64,000 nucleotides of DNA from Christensenella intestinihominis (GTDB taxonomy: Bacteria > Bacillota > Clostridia > Christensenellales > Christensenellaceae), in NCBI RefSeq assembly GCF_001678845.1, contig NZ_MAIQ01000004.1, forward strand, positions 230,533-294,532. Direction: 5' to 3'. Numbering within the stretch: position 1 is the stretch's first letter; the number at the start of each line of letters is the position of its first letter. This document shows positions 34,315 through 43,951 of the stretch, piece after piece. The notes beneath the pieces were generated by a model. That model was not told the origin of the DNA and ran no database searches. It was given only the letters and a program-made list of their open reading frames with translations. The position numbers and the translations under genes were made by a program.

Positions 34315-35805
34315 TTATGCGAGCGCCATCATCATAACGCTTTCCTGGGTTGCCTCTTCCTGGCTGAGCTCTCCTTTGATCCTTCCCTCATGCATGACAA
34401 TGATGCGGTCGGACATTCCAATGACCTCCGGAAGCTCCGAGGAAATCATAATGATCGCCACCCCTTGTTTTGCCAGCCTTGACATCAACATATAGATTTC
34501 TTTTTTTGTTTTGACGTCAATGCCCCGGGTCGGTTCATCCAAAATCAGGATTTTCGGCTTGGTCTCCATCCATTTTCCAATTACAACCTTTTGCTGGTTC
34601 CCGCCGGACAGGTTCCCGACAATTTGTTCATCCGTAGGTGTTTTGATTTCGAGTTTTTCAATGTATCCTGCCGCGACTTTTTTTTCCTTTTCCTTATCAA
34701 TGAAGCCTTTCTTTTTGAAAGAGTCGAGCGCGGCGAGCGAAATGTTGGACCTCACCGTCATACTGAGGATAAGCGCCTGTTCTTTTCGGTCTTCGGGGAC
34801 AAAGCCGATTCCGTTCCGGAGCGCGTCTACCGTATTCCTGATTTTGACCCTTTTTCCGTCGATGAAGATATCCCCCGTTTCGCGCGGGTCGATCCCGAAA
34901 ATTGCACGCATTACCTCGCTTCGCCCGGCCCCGACAAGCCCTGCAAAGCCAAGGATTTCACCTTTGCGCAGCTGGAAACCGATATCTTTCAGGAACTTCC
35001 TGGTGGAAAGATTTTTTACTTCCAGCGCGACGTCGCCGATCGGCGCCTTTTCCTTTGCAAAAATGTCGTCAATGCTGCGCCCTACCATGTCGCTGATGAC
35101 CTCGTTTTCCGTCGTGGCTGCCGTATCCATGGATGCAATCAGTTCCCCGTCGCGCATAACGACAATTTCATCCGAAATTTCAAAAATTTCCTTCATGCGG
35201 TGGGTGATGAAGATAATGGCGACACCCCTTTTGCGCAAAGACTTAACGATTTCGAACAGCGTTTCCGTTTCGCTTTCTGTCAGGGATGAGGTCGGCTCGT
35301 CCATGATAATCAGCCTGGCGTTGAATGACAGCGCTTTCGCAACTTCAATCATCTGTTTTTGTGCCGTGGACAGGGATGCCACCAGGGTCTTCGTATCCAT
35401 ATCAAGCCCGACCTGCCGCAGGAGTTCGCCTGCCTGGCGATGCATTTCCACCTTGTCTACAAGGCCGTTCTTTCTGGGTTCGCGTCCGATGAAAATATTT
35501 TCCGCGATATTCAGGTTCAGCCACAGGTTCAGCTCCTGGTAGATAATGCTGATGCCCAAATGCTGCGATTCGAGCGGCCCTTTGATTTGCACGGGTTTTC
35601 CCTCGATTAATATTTCCCCTTCATCCATTCGATACACGCCGGACAATACTTTCATCAATGTGGATTTTCCCGCGCCGTTCTCCCCGACCAGGGCCAAAAC
35701 CCTGCCGGACTTTACGGTGAGGCTGATATGATCCAGCGCTTTTACTCCCGGAAACGTTTTCGATATATTCCGTACTTCCAGGAAAATCTTTCCCTCGTTT
35801 TGCAC
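34315..35805 (-). CDS. Sugar ABC transporter double ATPase
   Basis: 496 residues from a GTG at 35805 (AAGGAAGG 7 bp upstream). The frame is open 50 codons further, but that part is not family-like. Walker A GENGAGKSTLMKVLSG and IIMDEPTSSLTESE in the first half; NLSGGNQQKVVIGKWM and ILDEPTRGIDVKTK in the second. First gene of the operon, which runs ATPase, permease, binding protein, NagB-like protein. Confidence 0.92.
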   Translation of the reverse strand: MQNEGKIFLEVRNISKTFPGVKALDHISLTVKSGRVLALVGENGAGKSTLMKVLSGVYRMDEGEILIEGKPVQIKGPLESQHLGISIIYQELNLWLNLNIAENIFIGREPRKNGLVDKVEMHRQAGELLRQVGLDMDTKTLVASLSTAQKQMIEVAKALSFNARLIIMDEPTSSLTESETETLFEIVKSLRKRGVAIIFITHRMKEIFEISDEIVVMRDGELIASMDTAATTENEVISDMVGRSIDDIFAKEKAPIGDVALEVKNLSTRKFLKDIGFQLRKGEILGFAGLVGAGRSEVMRAIFGIDPRETGDIFIDGKRVKIRNTVDALRNGIGFVPEDRKEQALILSMTVRSNISLAALDSFKKKGFIDKEKEKKVAAGYIEKLEIKTPTDEQIVGNLSGGNQQKVVIGKWMETKPKILILDEPTRGIDVKTKKEIYMLMSRLAKQGVAIIMISSELPEVIGMSDRIIVMHEGRIKGELSQEEATQESVMMMALA

Positions 35806-36117
35806 AGTTACACCTTCCTTTCCAATCGTATTGAATCTTAAGCCGGTTGGCTTTAAGCGGTACGGCCCGCGCCTTCCTGCTCCCCGCGGCTCCCTGTTTT
35901 CTTTAGAATAATGGAGCCTTTGTTTTTGATAAGAATTTCCTACCTTTTTAACCACCCTTTATTGGGTGGTTTTTTTTGATTCGATTCTCCTTTTTTCTTC
36001 TAAAATAAGTCCCTTTGGAGGTGGCGATAAAGGTAGACTAAATAAACCAGCATACATTCATGCCAATTTTTAAACTTTATTCAATTTTCCAGAGTCTGTA
36101 AATACCGAGCGAGATGT
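35806..36117. other. 312-bp intergenic region between ROK gene and ABC operon
   Basis: No gene seen. In the operon direction there is no strong promoter; the best is TTGGCA with poor -10 candidates near 36030-36070. The imperfect palindrome GCATACATTCATGC (36050-36063) could be a ROK operator. The operon may partly be read from the ROK promoter. Confidence 0.5.
35950..35977 (+). terminator. Terminator-like hairpin facing the plus strand
   Basis: Stem AACCACCC/GGGTGGTT with TTTATT loop, followed by T8 on the plus strand. In the minus direction only TTAAAAAG follows. No plus-strand gene ends here, so its role is unclear; it may block antisense reading of the ABC operon. Confidence 0.6.
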
Positions 36118-37350
36118 CTAATGTTTTTGCTGCCTGACTACTTCGGTCAGCAGTTCACTGAATACATATTTCCTGAGTTCGTGAAGCCCGCCATATAGCT
36201 GTGCTTTATTCCCGAGCTTGCTTAGCCTGATATCCGGTTCGTAGTATACCCCCTTTGATACAAAGTGCTTTACCGCCTCCAGCGCCAGAGTGTTTTCGCT
36301 GTTTACGCTGCCCCCGATCACCACGACTTCCGGGTCGATAATAGAAAAAATATTGATGATCCCGGACGACCATATTTTCATCGTATCATAAAATATATCC
36401 GCGACATCGAAATCGCGTTTTGCCACGGCTTCTTCCACAAGGCCCAGCGTAAGCTTTTTGGTTTCCCGCCGCTCCATAATGCCCTTGAGGATGCCGGCCC
36501 TGCCCTTATCCATGAGGGCCTGTATCCTGTCATACATGACCTGGAGGCCCGCATGGCTTTCCAGGCAACCCATATTTCCGCAATAATCCGTATTGAAATT
36601 ACTTTTGTCGAAGAACATATCTCCCACTTCGCCCGCGGCGTACCGCTTTCCCTTGCACAGCTCGTTGTTAATAATAATGCCGCCTACGCCATAATAGTTT
36701 GTGAAACTCAGGAGCGCCATGTCCTTGCAGTCCGGATAGCATTTTATTTTCTCTCCAACAAGCGCAAGCCGTGATACATTGTTGATAATCACCGGTATGC
36801 TCAGCACATTCATAATGCTTTCATACACGTTTGCATCCCGGAACCGGTAGATATCCGGTATCCGTTCAATGCGCATATTTTCCTCATTCACAACGCCCGG
36901 AACCGATATCCCCGCCGCCAACACCCTTGCGGAATCGACCTTCGCGGCATCAAGCAGGCTGGTATAGGCCTGTTTCAAAAGCTCCATCAGTTCTTCCATG
37001 GAGACGTCCTGTTCCACCGGGACCTGGATTTCCGCCTTGATCTCCCCGACAAGGTCCGCAAAATATGCGTTGATTTCCTTTGCCCGCATTTCATACAGCA
37101 TCAGGTATCCGTAATCCGGATTAATCCTATAAATTTCAGGCCTGCGGCCCGCGCTTTCGATCTCTCTTTCTTCAATCTCCACCAGGCCGATATTTTTCAG
37201 CCTGTTAATCGCCCGGCTGACCGTAGCCGGACTGAGCCATGCCTTCCTGACAATATTTCCCGAGGACGCCTCGCCCAGTTCTGCAATTGTATCCAGCACC
37301 AACAATATATTTCTGTCTTTTTCGCTTATATTTTTATTCATATTGATCAT
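36118..37350 (-). CDS. ROK-family transcriptional regulator
   Basis: 410 residues from the ATG at 37350 (weak GGTG site; the frame extends to a TTG at 37392). A winged helix (about residues 8-70; WLSPATVSRAINRLKNIGLVE) is followed by a ROK sugar-binding domain (GISVPGVVN, NNVSRLALVGE, GVGGIIINNELCKG). The usual zinc loop CxCGxxGCxE is reduced to YCGNMGCLE, with two cysteines. NagC/XylR-type repressors of this family respond to sugars or their phosphates; it probably controls the adjacent ABC/NagB-like operon. Confidence 0.9.
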   Translation of the reverse strand: MINMNKNISEKDRNILLVLDTIAELGEASSGNIVRKAWLSPATVSRAINRLKNIGLVEIEEREIESAGRRPEIYRINPDYGYLMLYEMRAKEINAYFADLVGEIKAEIQVPVEQDVSMEELMELLKQAYTSLLDAAKVDSARVLAAGISVPGVVNEENMRIERIPDIYRFRDANVYESIMNVLSIPVIINNVSRLALVGEKIKCYPDCKDMALLSFTNYYGVGGIIINNELCKGKRYAAGEVGDMFFDKSNFNTDYCGNMGCLESHAGLQVMYDRIQALMDKGRAGILKGIMERRETKKLTLGLVEEAVAKRDFDVADIFYDTMKIWSSGIINIFSIIDPEVVVIGGSVNSENTLALEAVKHFVSKGVYYEPDIRLSKLGNKAQLYGGLHELRKYVFSELLTEVVRQQKH

Positions 37351-37392
37351 AAATATTTCACCAGCCTGTGTCACGCGGATTCGCCCGATCAA

Positions 37393-37719
37393 AAGTCGGG
37401 TCTTTTATAATAGTAACATAAAGGGGAGAAATATTTAATTCATACGCACATCTTTGTGGAAAGGTTCTAAGAAACTCTGGATTGTTTTTATCATAGCATA
37501 CTAAATAATTTATTTCAAGCAGAAATTTATTATTTTACAAAATTATTTTTAATTTACTTCATGAGGTCGTTTTCGCATATTTTTCTTCGATTTTCTTCCT
37601 ATTTATTTCATTTTGAAATTAAATGGTTCGCCTGCCCTAATGCCGCTGGACCTTAAGTACAAAACATCCGAACGCGGGCAGGTAAGCTTTTGGTATCCAC
37701 TGCGGAAATACGGAACAAA
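37393..37719. other. Intergenic region upstream of the ROK gene
   Basis: AT-rich, 327 bp, holding the ROK promoter and leader. The leader has a small hairpin CCCGAC/GATCGGG at 37384-37401. The distal part shows no gene; a 72-codon frame there lacks a ribosome site. Confidence 0.6.
37490..37518 (-). promoter_or_regulatory. Promoter of the ROK regulator
   Basis: TTGAAA, 17-bp spacer, TATGAT reading leftward, about 130 bp before the start codon. Confidence 0.8.
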
Positions 37720-37744
37720 AAAAAGCGGTAAATCACCGCTTTTT
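37720..37744 (-). terminator. Terminator of the ecf operon
   Basis: Stem AAAAAGCGGT/ACCGCTTTTT with a 5-base loop and T-runs both ways, 22 bp after ecfT. It marks the end of the ribosomal/ecf block on this side. Confidence 0.85.
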
Positions 37745-37766
37745 GCCTTATACGGACAGGGATATA

Positions 37767-38561
37767 CTACAGGAACACCATAAACAGGACGCTTGCCGCA
37801 AGCATCAGGACCAGCGCCCAAACGTCCGCCCGCTTAAGGTGGAGGACCTTCATGCGCGTCCTGCCCTCGTCGCCGTGATAGCAGCGGCTTTCCATGGCAA
37901 GCGCGAGCTCGTCCGCGCGTTTAAACGCGCCCACAAACAGCGGCACCAGGAGCGGTATCATATTCTTTGCCTTTTTAAGCAGGTTCCCGCTGTCGAACTC
38001 CGCGCCGCGCGCGGTCTGCGCTTTCATGATGCGGTCCGTTTCCTCTACCAGCGTGGGGATAAAGCGCATGGCAATGCTCATCATCATCGCCATTTCGTGC
38101 ACGGGAAATTTGATCTTTTTAAGCGGTTTTAAAAGGCTTTCCATGCCGTCCGTCAGCTGCATGGGGGATGTGGTCAGCGTCAGCAGGCTGGTCGCCACAA
38201 TCAATAGCACAAGCCTGATGGCAATAAATACAGCCTTCTCGATCCCTTCTTTTGAGATGGTGAGGAAGCCCCACTGCCAATAAATGGTCTGCCCGCTGTA
38301 AAATAAAATATTTAGCACAAAGGTAAATATAATAATGAAAAGAAGCGGACGGATACTCCGCAGGATGGTGACCGGCCCAATTTTCGCCAGCGCAATAATC
38401 AGGATAAACAACGCGGCGAGGGCGAGAAAGCCCAACATCGTGCGGACCACGAATACGGCGACCAAAAAAAGGAGCGCCACGAGTATTTTGATGCGCGGGT
38501 CCAGTCTGTGGACGATGGTATCGCCCGGAAAGTACTGGCCCAATGTGATATTTTTCAGCAT
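37767..38561 (-). CDS. ecfT: ECF transporter transmembrane component
   Basis: 264 residues with a membrane N-terminal half and a long cytoplasmic helical part. The coupling motifs with Ala-Arg-Gly and x-Arg-x appear as KAQTARGAEFDSG and AMESRCYHG, which contact the two ATPases. It forms the shared module that serves several substrate-binding S components for vitamins and metals encoded elsewhere. It overlaps ecfA2 by 7 bp. Confidence 0.95.
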   Translation of the reverse strand: MLKNITLGQYFPGDTIVHRLDPRIKILVALLFLVAVFVVRTMLGFLALAALFILIIALAKIGPVTILRSIRPLLFIIIFTFVLNILFYSGQTIYWQWGFLTISKEGIEKAVFIAIRLVLLIVATSLLTLTTSPMQLTDGMESLLKPLKKIKFPVHEMAMMMSIAMRFIPTLVEETDRIMKAQTARGAEFDSGNLLKKAKNMIPLLVPLFVGAFKRADELALAMESRCYHGDEGRTRMKVLHLKRADVWALVLMLAASVLFMVFL

Positions 38562-39412
38562 TTGCCGTCCTCACTCAATTTCAGGATTGCTGCAACAAGC
38601 TCGTCTTTTTTGATGATGTCGTCCGGAATATCCCAGCCGCGCGCCTTGAGCATAGCGGCCGCCTCGCGCGACTCGCTCGCCCCCAGCCCAACCTTTTTGA
38701 GCTTGTCAAGGTCCGCGAATACTTCTTTCGGCGTACCGTCCGCATAAACCTCGCCATGGTCCATCGCAATGATACGCGAGGCATAATCCGCAAGGCCGTC
38801 CATATTATGGGAGATCATAATGATCGTGACCCCGGCGTCGTTGAGCTTCTTCACAAGCTCCATAAATTGTTCCCGCCCCAGCGGGTCGAGGCCTGCAATG
38901 GGTTCGTCGAGGATCAGTATCTGCGGGTCCATGGCGAGCACGCCCGCAATCGCGACCTTGCGCTTCTGCCCGCCGGATAAATCAAATGGTGAAAGCGGTT
39001 TGATCTTTGCGGGTTCAAAACCCACAAGCTCAAGGGCGGTATCCACATTTTTTTCCGCTTCGGCTTCCGTCATGCCCGCCTTCATCGGGCCGAACGCAAC
39101 GTCCCTGCCCACCGTTTCCTCAAAAAGCTGGTATTCCGGATATTGGAATACCACGCCCAAGGTGCGGCGCAGCAGTTTACGGTCGTAGCCGGACGCGTTG
39201 ATGTCCTCGCCGTTTACCATAACCGTACCCGAGGCCGGTTTTAAAAGCCCCGCCGCAAGCTGGATGAGGGTCGACTTTCCGCAGCCCGTGTGCCCGATGA
39301 CGCCCACAAATTCTCCGTCCGAAACGGTAAGGCTGATATCCTTCAGGGCCTGTACTTCAAAGGGCGTTCCCGTCATATAAAAATAATTCAGTTTTGTTAC
39401 ACTTAACGGCAT
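38555..39412 (-). CDS. ecfA2: ECF transporter ATPase A2
   Basis: 285 residues. Walker A GHTGCGKSTLIQLAAGLL, signature DLSGGQKRKVAIAGVLAM, Walker B ILILDEPIAGLDPLG. YFYMTGTPFEVQALKD at the N-terminus is typical of the second ECF ATPase. It pairs with EcfA1 and overlaps its gene by 10 bp. Confidence 0.95.
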   Translation of the reverse strand: MPLSVTKLNYFYMTGTPFEVQALKDISLTVSDGEFVGVIGHTGCGKSTLIQLAAGLLKPASGTVMVNGEDINASGYDRKLLRRTLGVVFQYPEYQLFEETVGRDVAFGPMKAGMTEAEAEKNVDTALELVGFEPAKIKPLSPFDLSGGQKRKVAIAGVLAMDPQILILDEPIAGLDPLGREQFMELVKKLNDAGVTIIMISHNMDGLADYASRIIAMDHGEVYADGTPKEVFADLDKLKKVGLGASESREAAAMLKARGWDIPDDIIKKDELVAAILKLSEDGKC

Positions 39413-40239
39413 AATTCATCCACCAGTTCTTTCAGGGTCACGGGGCATATGCCAAGGTCCAGTCCCTTTTCTTTCAGGTCATAGTAAACCTGCGTGGCGA
39501 GGGGGGGCAGCAGACCGGCCTCTTCCAGCCTGTCTTTATGGGAAAATACCTCGCGCGGAGTTCCTTCATCCGTAACGGCGCCGTCCGTCATGACAAATAC
39601 GCGGTCGGCCTCCGACGCCTCCTCCATATAGTGCGTAATGAGCACAATCGTCTTGCCTTCCTCCCGGTTGAGGTAACGGATCGTATCCATCACCTCTGCG
39701 CGCCCCTGCGGGTCGAGCATGGCCGTAGGTTCGTCAAACACAATGATATCCGGATGCATGGCAAGCACGCCCGCAATTGCGATGCGCTGCTTCTGGCCGC
39801 CGGAAAGCATATGCGGCGCGCGTTTTTCAAAGCCCTGCATGCCCACCGCTTCGAGCGCCTCCGTGACCCAGCCGCGCAATTCTTCATGCGGCACGCCAAG
39901 GTTTTCCGGGCCAAAGGCTACGTCTTCCTCGACCACCGTCGATACGAGCTGGTTGTCCGGATTTTGGAACACCATGCCCGCATGGCTGCGGATGCCCCAA
40001 ACATTCGCTTCGTCTGCTGCGTCGAGGCCAACCACGGTAAGCGTTCCCTCCTGCGCGCGCAAAAGCACGTTGATGTGCTTGGCAAACGTGGACTTCCCGC
40101 TGCCATTGTGCCCCAATATTGCCACGAATTGCCCTTGCTCCACAGCAAGGGTAACCCCCTTAAGGGCCAGCTTCGGCTCCGTTCCCTCGATCGTCGGGTA
40201 TGCATATTTTATGTTGTTCGCATCAATTACTTTTGTCAT
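39403..40239 (-). CDS. ecfA1: ECF transporter ATPase A1
   Basis: 278 residues from the ATG at 40239 (a GTG two codons earlier is possible; no clear ribosome site for either). Walker A GHNGSGKSTFAKHINVLL, signature MLSGGQKQRIAIAGVLAM, Walker B IIVFDEPTAMLDPQG. First gene of the ecf unit, about 190 bp after rplQ; no clear promoter is seen between, so it may be read from the ribosomal operon. Confidence 0.93.
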   Translation of the reverse strand: MTKVIDANNIKYAYPTIEGTEPKLALKGVTLAVEQGQFVAILGHNGSGKSTFAKHINVLLRAQEGTLTVVGLDAADEANVWGIRSHAGMVFQNPDNQLVSTVVEEDVAFGPENLGVPHEELRGWVTEALEAVGMQGFEKRAPHMLSGGQKQRIAIAGVLAMHPDIIVFDEPTAMLDPQGRAEVMDTIRYLNREEGKTIVLITHYMEEASEADRVFVMTDGAVTDEGTPREVFSHKDRLEEAGLLPPLATQVYYDLKEKGLDLGICPVTLKELVDELCR

Positions 40240-40371
40240 AGCCACTGCTTTTCAGGGTTCTCCGCCCTTATGTTCCCCGCCAGGGATACGTGCGTTTCAA
40301 TCGGGCAGGGCCTGCATTCACGCATATATCCCCGCGCCGCCGTCCGGCGCATACTCCCTCTTAGCGAAAGA

Positions 40372-40401
40372 AGGAAACTTAATAAGCTTATTAAGTTTCC
40401 T
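40372..40401. repeat. 30-bp perfect palindrome after rplQ
   Basis: Arms AGGAAACTTAATAAG and CTTATTAAGTTTCCT meet at an AAGCTT centre with no loop, 32 bp after the rplQ stop. It can form a 13-bp stem in RNA, but no T-run follows, so it may be a message-end or processing hairpin, or a protein site for the ecf unit. Confidence 0.8.
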
Positions 40402-40432
40402 CCCCAAATTCAATATAATGTTTCCCCGGCCT

Positions 40433-40921
40433 TTATACCAGCTCGAGGATTACGACCTCGGCTGCGTCGCCGCGCCGCGGTCCTTTTTTGATGATGCGGG
40501 AATATCCGCCGCCCTGCCCCTTATCTTTCGCGCGCTGTGCATATTTCGGCGCGATTTCGCGGAACAGCTTCTCTACGACAGGCATATTGACATCGCCTGT
40601 GCGCTTTTTGTAATCGTATTTGCTTTCCTTTTCCAGCTTTGTCTCCGGAACGTTGTACAAATAAGAAATAATCATACGGCGCGCGGCCAGCTTTGCGGGC
40701 GAATCGTTTGTGACCTTGGTCTTCGTGCCGTCAATCGTCTTTTCGACCTCAACCGTATTGTCATACTGCTTGATTGCCTTTGTAATCAGCTTTTCCGCAA
40801 TCCTCTGCGTTTCTTTTGCACGCATCATTGTCGTTTCTATTTTGCCGTTCCAGATCAGCGACGTCACAAGGCCGCGAAGCATCGCTTTTCTCTGGTCGGA
40901 AGGCCTGCCTAATTTTCTCAT
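40433..40921 (-). CDS. rplQ: 50S ribosomal protein L17, long form
   Basis: 162 residues against the usual 115-130. The N-terminus [21 protein letters not shown] and the C-terminus [23 protein letters not shown] are standard; about 40 extra residues are inserted in the middle (around 55-100, [13 protein letters not shown] through [13 protein letters not shown]). It follows rpoA as in most bacteria. Confidence 0.96.
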   Translation of the reverse strand: MRKLGRPSDQRKAMLRGLVTSLIWNGKIETTMMRAKETQRIAEKLITKAIKQYDNTVEVEKTIDGTKTKVTNDSPAKLAARRMIISYLYNVPETKLEKESKYDYKKRTGDVNMPVVEKLFREIAPKYAQRAKDKGQGGGYSRIIKKGPRRGDAAEVVILELV

Positions 40922-40954
40922 AGCGTTTCTCCTTCGTACTTTTCGTTACTGCAA

Positions 40955-41899
40955 TCAGTCGTCCTTGCGCAGCGAAAGCCCCAGCGCTTCCAGTTTCTGC
41001 TGTACTTCCTCGAGTGACTTTTTACCCAGATTGCGCACCTTCATCATTTCTTCTTCGTCGCGCATAATGAGTTCTTCCACTGTATTGATCCCTGCGCGTT
41101 TCAGGCAGTTGTACGAGCGCACCGAGAGGTCCAGCTCCTCGATCGTGATTTCCAGTATCTTTTCTTTTTTGTCCTCTTCTTTTTCGACCATGATTTCCAC
41201 ATCGCTCACGTGGTCCGTCAGGTTGATGAACTGCGCGAGGTATTCGCTCATGATCTTTGCGGCAAGAGAAGTCGCCTCGTCGGCGTTCACACTGCCGTTT
41301 GTCCACACTTCAAGCGTGAGCTTGTCAAAGTCCGTAATCTGGCCGACACGCGTATTTTCCACTGCGAAATTGACCTTTGTGACCGGTGTGAACAGTGAAT
41401 CCATCGGAATCACGCCAATCGGCATGTTCGCGTCCTTGTTCTTGTCCGCCAGCACATAACCGCGGCCCTTTTCCAGCATGATCTCCATATAAAGATTTGC
41501 CGTTTTATCGAGCGTCGCAATGTGCAGTTCCGGGTTAATGATCTCAACTTCCGAATCTGTCTCAATATCGGCCGCCGTTACATCCTTGGGGCCTTTCGCG
41601 TTGACGATCAGCTTTTTGGGTTCATCCGTATGCATTTTCGCGCACAGGCCCTTTAAGTTCAGCACGATATTGGTCACGTCCTCGTGAACGCCCTCGATCG
41701 TCGAGAACTCATGCAAAACGCCGTCGATCTTTACGCTTGTTACTGCCACGCCGGGCAGGGAAGACATCAGTATCCGCCGAAGTGAGTTCCCAAGCGTCGT
41801 ACCAAAGCCACGTTCCAGAGGTTCCATGACAAATTTGGCATACTTTTTGTCTTCACTCATGCTGACACATTCTATATTCGGTCTTTCGATTTCAAGCAT
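40955..41899 (-). CDS. rpoA: RNA polymerase alpha subunit
   Basis: 314 residues. The N-terminal domain ([25 protein letters not shown]) forms the dimer that nucleates polymerase; the C-terminal domain ([32 protein letters not shown]) binds UP elements and activators. Position between rpsD and rplQ is canonical. Confidence 0.98.
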   Translation of the reverse strand: MLEIERPNIECVSMSEDKKYAKFVMEPLERGFGTTLGNSLRRILMSSLPGVAVTSVKIDGVLHEFSTIEGVHEDVTNIVLNLKGLCAKMHTDEPKKLIVNAKGPKDVTAADIETDSEVEIINPELHIATLDKTANLYMEIMLEKGRGYVLADKNKDANMPIGVIPMDSLFTPVTKVNFAVENTRVGQITDFDKLTLEVWTNGSVNADEATSLAAKIMSEYLAQFINLTDHVSDVEIMVEKEEDKKEKILEITIEELDLSVRSYNCLKRAGINTVEELIMRDEEEMMKVRNLGKKSLEEVQQKLEALGLSLRKDD

Positions 41900-41967
41900 A
41901 TTTAACCTCCCTTATGGTGATGTTTACGCACACGCGCACCGCGTGCACGCAACTGAAGGAGTTCCCA

Positions 41968-42594
41968 TTATTTGGAATACAACTCTACGATGAGATGTTC
42001 CTCGATCGTGAGGTCGATGTCGTCCCTCTCCGGAAGCGCGACAACCTTGCCCGTAAGCTCGGCAACGTCGAATTCCAGCCATTTCGGAACGCCTTTTCCG
42101 CCCTCTTCTTTGAGCGTTTTGAAGTATTCCTGCGAAGCGGACCGCTGTGCTACCGTGATAACGTCGCCCGCGTTCACCAGATAGGAAGGAATGTCTACCT
42201 TGTGGCCGTTCACCAGGACGTGACCGTGCATCACGAGCTGGCGCGCCTGTGCGCGGCTGTCGCCTACGCCAAGGCGGAAGCACACATTGTCAAGACGCCT
42301 TTCCAAAAGCTGGAGCAGGTTTTCGCCCGCTTTACCCTTCATTTTTTCTGCAATATCAAAATATTTCCTAAACTGGCTTTCCAGAATGCCATATGCGCGC
42401 TTTACTTTCTGTTTTTCACGAAGCTGTGTTCCGTATTCGGACATCTTGCCATGGCGTCCCGCCCCGTGCTGTCCGGGAATATTGGGACGAAGCGTGAAAG
42501 CGCATTTCTGAGAATAGCAGCGGTCGCCCTTTAAAAAGAGCTTTGCGCCTTCCCGGCGGCATAAGCGGCAAACCGGTCCTGTATATCTTGCCAT
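41968..42594 (-). CDS. rpsD: 30S ribosomal protein S4, zinc-binding form
   Basis: 208 residues. It nucleates 30S assembly. The N-terminus carries Cys9-x2-Cys12 and Cys26-x4-Cys31, the zinc-binding form. The S4 RNA-binding domain reads [31 protein letters not shown] in pieces around residues 100-130. Confidence 0.98.
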   Translation of the reverse strand: MARYTGPVCRLCRREGAKLFLKGDRCYSQKCAFTLRPNIPGQHGAGRHGKMSEYGTQLREKQKVKRAYGILESQFRKYFDIAEKMKGKAGENLLQLLERRLDNVCFRLGVGDSRAQARQLVMHGHVLVNGHKVDIPSYLVNAGDVITVAQRSASQEYFKTLKEEGGKGVPKWLEFDVAELTGKVVALPERDDIDLTIEEHLIVELYSK

Positions 42595-42609
42595 AATTTA
42601 CGTACCTCC

Positions 42610-43005
42610 TTATACCCTTCTGCGTTTCGGCGGACGGCATCCGTTGTGCGGAATGGGCGTCACATCCTTGATGAGCGTTACTTCAAGACCAGCCGTCTGC
42701 AGCGCGCGAATCGCGGCCTCCCTGCCGGAGCCCGGTCCTTTGACGAACACTTCCACAAACTTAAGGCCGTGTTCCATTGCCGCTCTTGCAGCCGTTTCAG
42801 AAGCAACCTGCGCAGCGAAGGGCGTGCTCTTCCTGGAGCCGCGGAAGCCCATTGCCCCGGAGCTCGACTGGGAAAGGGCGTTTCCCTGCATGTCGGTCAT
42901 TGTTACAATCGTATTGTTAAAGGAAGAACGAATATGCGCCTGGCCTTTTTCAATGTTCTTCTTTTCTCTGCGTCTTCTGGACACTTTTTTCTTAGGTGCA
43001 GCCAT
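42610..43005 (-). CDS. rpsK: 30S ribosomal protein S11
   Basis: 131 residues with [29 protein letters not shown] and the C-terminal [15 protein letters not shown]. It lies in the platform of the small subunit. Standard length and place after rpsM. Confidence 0.98.
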   Translation of the reverse strand: MAAPKKKVSRRRREKKNIEKGQAHIRSSFNNTIVTMTDMQGNALSQSSSGAMGFRGSRKSTPFAAQVASETAARAAMEHGLKFVEVFVKGPGSGREAAIRALQTAGLEVTLIKDVTPIPHNGCRPPKRRRV

Positions 43006-43018
43006 TATTTATTCCTCC

Positions 43019-43387
43019 TTATTTCTTTTTACCCGCAACTGTCCGTTTCGGTCCCTTGCGCGTGCGTGCGTTCTGCTTCGTGCTCTGGCCGCGGACAGGC
43101 AGTCCTTTTCTATGACGGATGCCGCGATAGCAACCGATTTCCATCAGGCGTTTGATGTTGAGGGATACTTCCCTTCTCTTGTCACCTTCCACCTGAAGGT
43201 TTTTGTCGATATAGTCCCTGATCTTCGAAAGGTCGTTCTCGTCGAGGTCTTTCACTCTTATATCAGGGTTCACATTTGTTGCAGACAAAATCTGCTGAGA
43301 TGTCTTAAGGCCAATACCGTAAATGTAGGTAAGCCCGATCTCAACGCGTTTGTCCCTAGGCAAGTCTACGCCAGCAATACGTGCCAT
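43019..43387 (-). CDS. rpsM: 30S ribosomal protein S13
   Basis: 122 residues beginning [26 protein letters not shown], with the basic C-terminal tail [15 protein letters not shown] that contacts P-site tRNA. A 180-bp gap with a probable promoter precedes it. Confidence 0.98.
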   Translation of the reverse strand: MARIAGVDLPRDKRVEIGLTYIYGIGLKTSQQILSATNVNPDIRVKDLDENDLSKIRDYIDKNLQVEGDKRREVSLNIKRLMEIGCYRGIRHRKGLPVRGQSTKQNARTRKGPKRTVAGKKK

Positions 43388-43465
43388 ACTTCTCTTTCCA
43401 CCTCCGTGAATTTTAAGCGGGGTCGCCGCCGATATCTTTGTTCCAAAAAGGATGATAATTTAAAT

Positions 43466-43494
43466 ATTATATCATATCATCCGGGTTATATAAA
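43466..43494 (-). promoter_or_regulatory. Probable internal promoter before rpsM
   Basis: TTTATA, 17-bp spacer, perfect TATAAT reading leftward in the rpmJ-rpsM gap. It overlaps an inverted repeat GGATGATA/TATCATCC (43450-43482). It would let rpsM-rpsK-rpsD-rpoA-rplQ be read apart from the spc genes. Confidence 0.55.
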
Positions 43495-43570
43495 GCTTAT
43501 ACGTAAATATTTGCGCGCCCCCTTTTGTGGGCCGTACGCAAACCAGCCGCGCGTATAAACGTTATTTTCC

Positions 43571-43684
43571 TCAGCCCTGTTTCTGCTTATGTTTTACATT
43601 GGGGCAGATTACCATTACTTTCCCTTTTCTCTTGATGATTTTGCACTTTTCGCAAATGGGTTTTACCGATGGTCTTACTTTCAT
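43571..43684 (-). CDS. rpmJ: 50S ribosomal protein L36, zinc form
   Basis: 37 residues beginning [17 protein letters not shown]. The zinc ribbon is Cys11-x2-Cys14-x12-Cys27-x4-His32. Standard length, between infA and rpsM as in most Firmicutes. The AAAAGAGGAGG before the ATG is strong. Confidence 0.97.
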   Translation of the reverse strand: MKVRPSVKPICEKCKIIKRKGKVMVICPNVKHKQKQG

Positions 43685-43727
43685 CTTAAAAGCCTCCTCT
43701 TTTCATTCGTATCTATGTCGCCGCACG

Positions 43728-43949
43728 TCACGCTTTGCCGCGCCACGTGATCCTGCCTCTGGTGAGGTCGTAGGGTGAGAGTTCTACCGTCACCTTGTCA
43801 CCGGGCAATATGCGGATATAATGCATTCGTAGCTTGCCGGAGATGTGTGCCAGTACCTTGTGTCCATTTTCAAGCTCTACTTCAAATGAAGCGTTGGGAT
43901 ACGTTTCCGTAACGGTTCCTTCCACTTCGATTACGTCGCTCTTAGACAA
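43728..43949 (-). CDS. infA: Translation initiation factor IF-1
   Basis: 73 residues, OB-fold, with [29 protein letters not shown] in the first half and [12 protein letters not shown] near the end. It blocks the A site during initiation. The start is TTG at 43949 with GGAGG 7 bp before it; a rare start for an initiation factor can feed back on its own synthesis, though that is only known for IF-3. Confidence 0.97.
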   Translation of the reverse strand: MSKSDVIEVEGTVTETYPNASFEVELENGHKVLAHISGKLRMHYIRILPGDKVTVELSPYDLTRGRITWRGKA

Positions 43950-43951
43950 AT

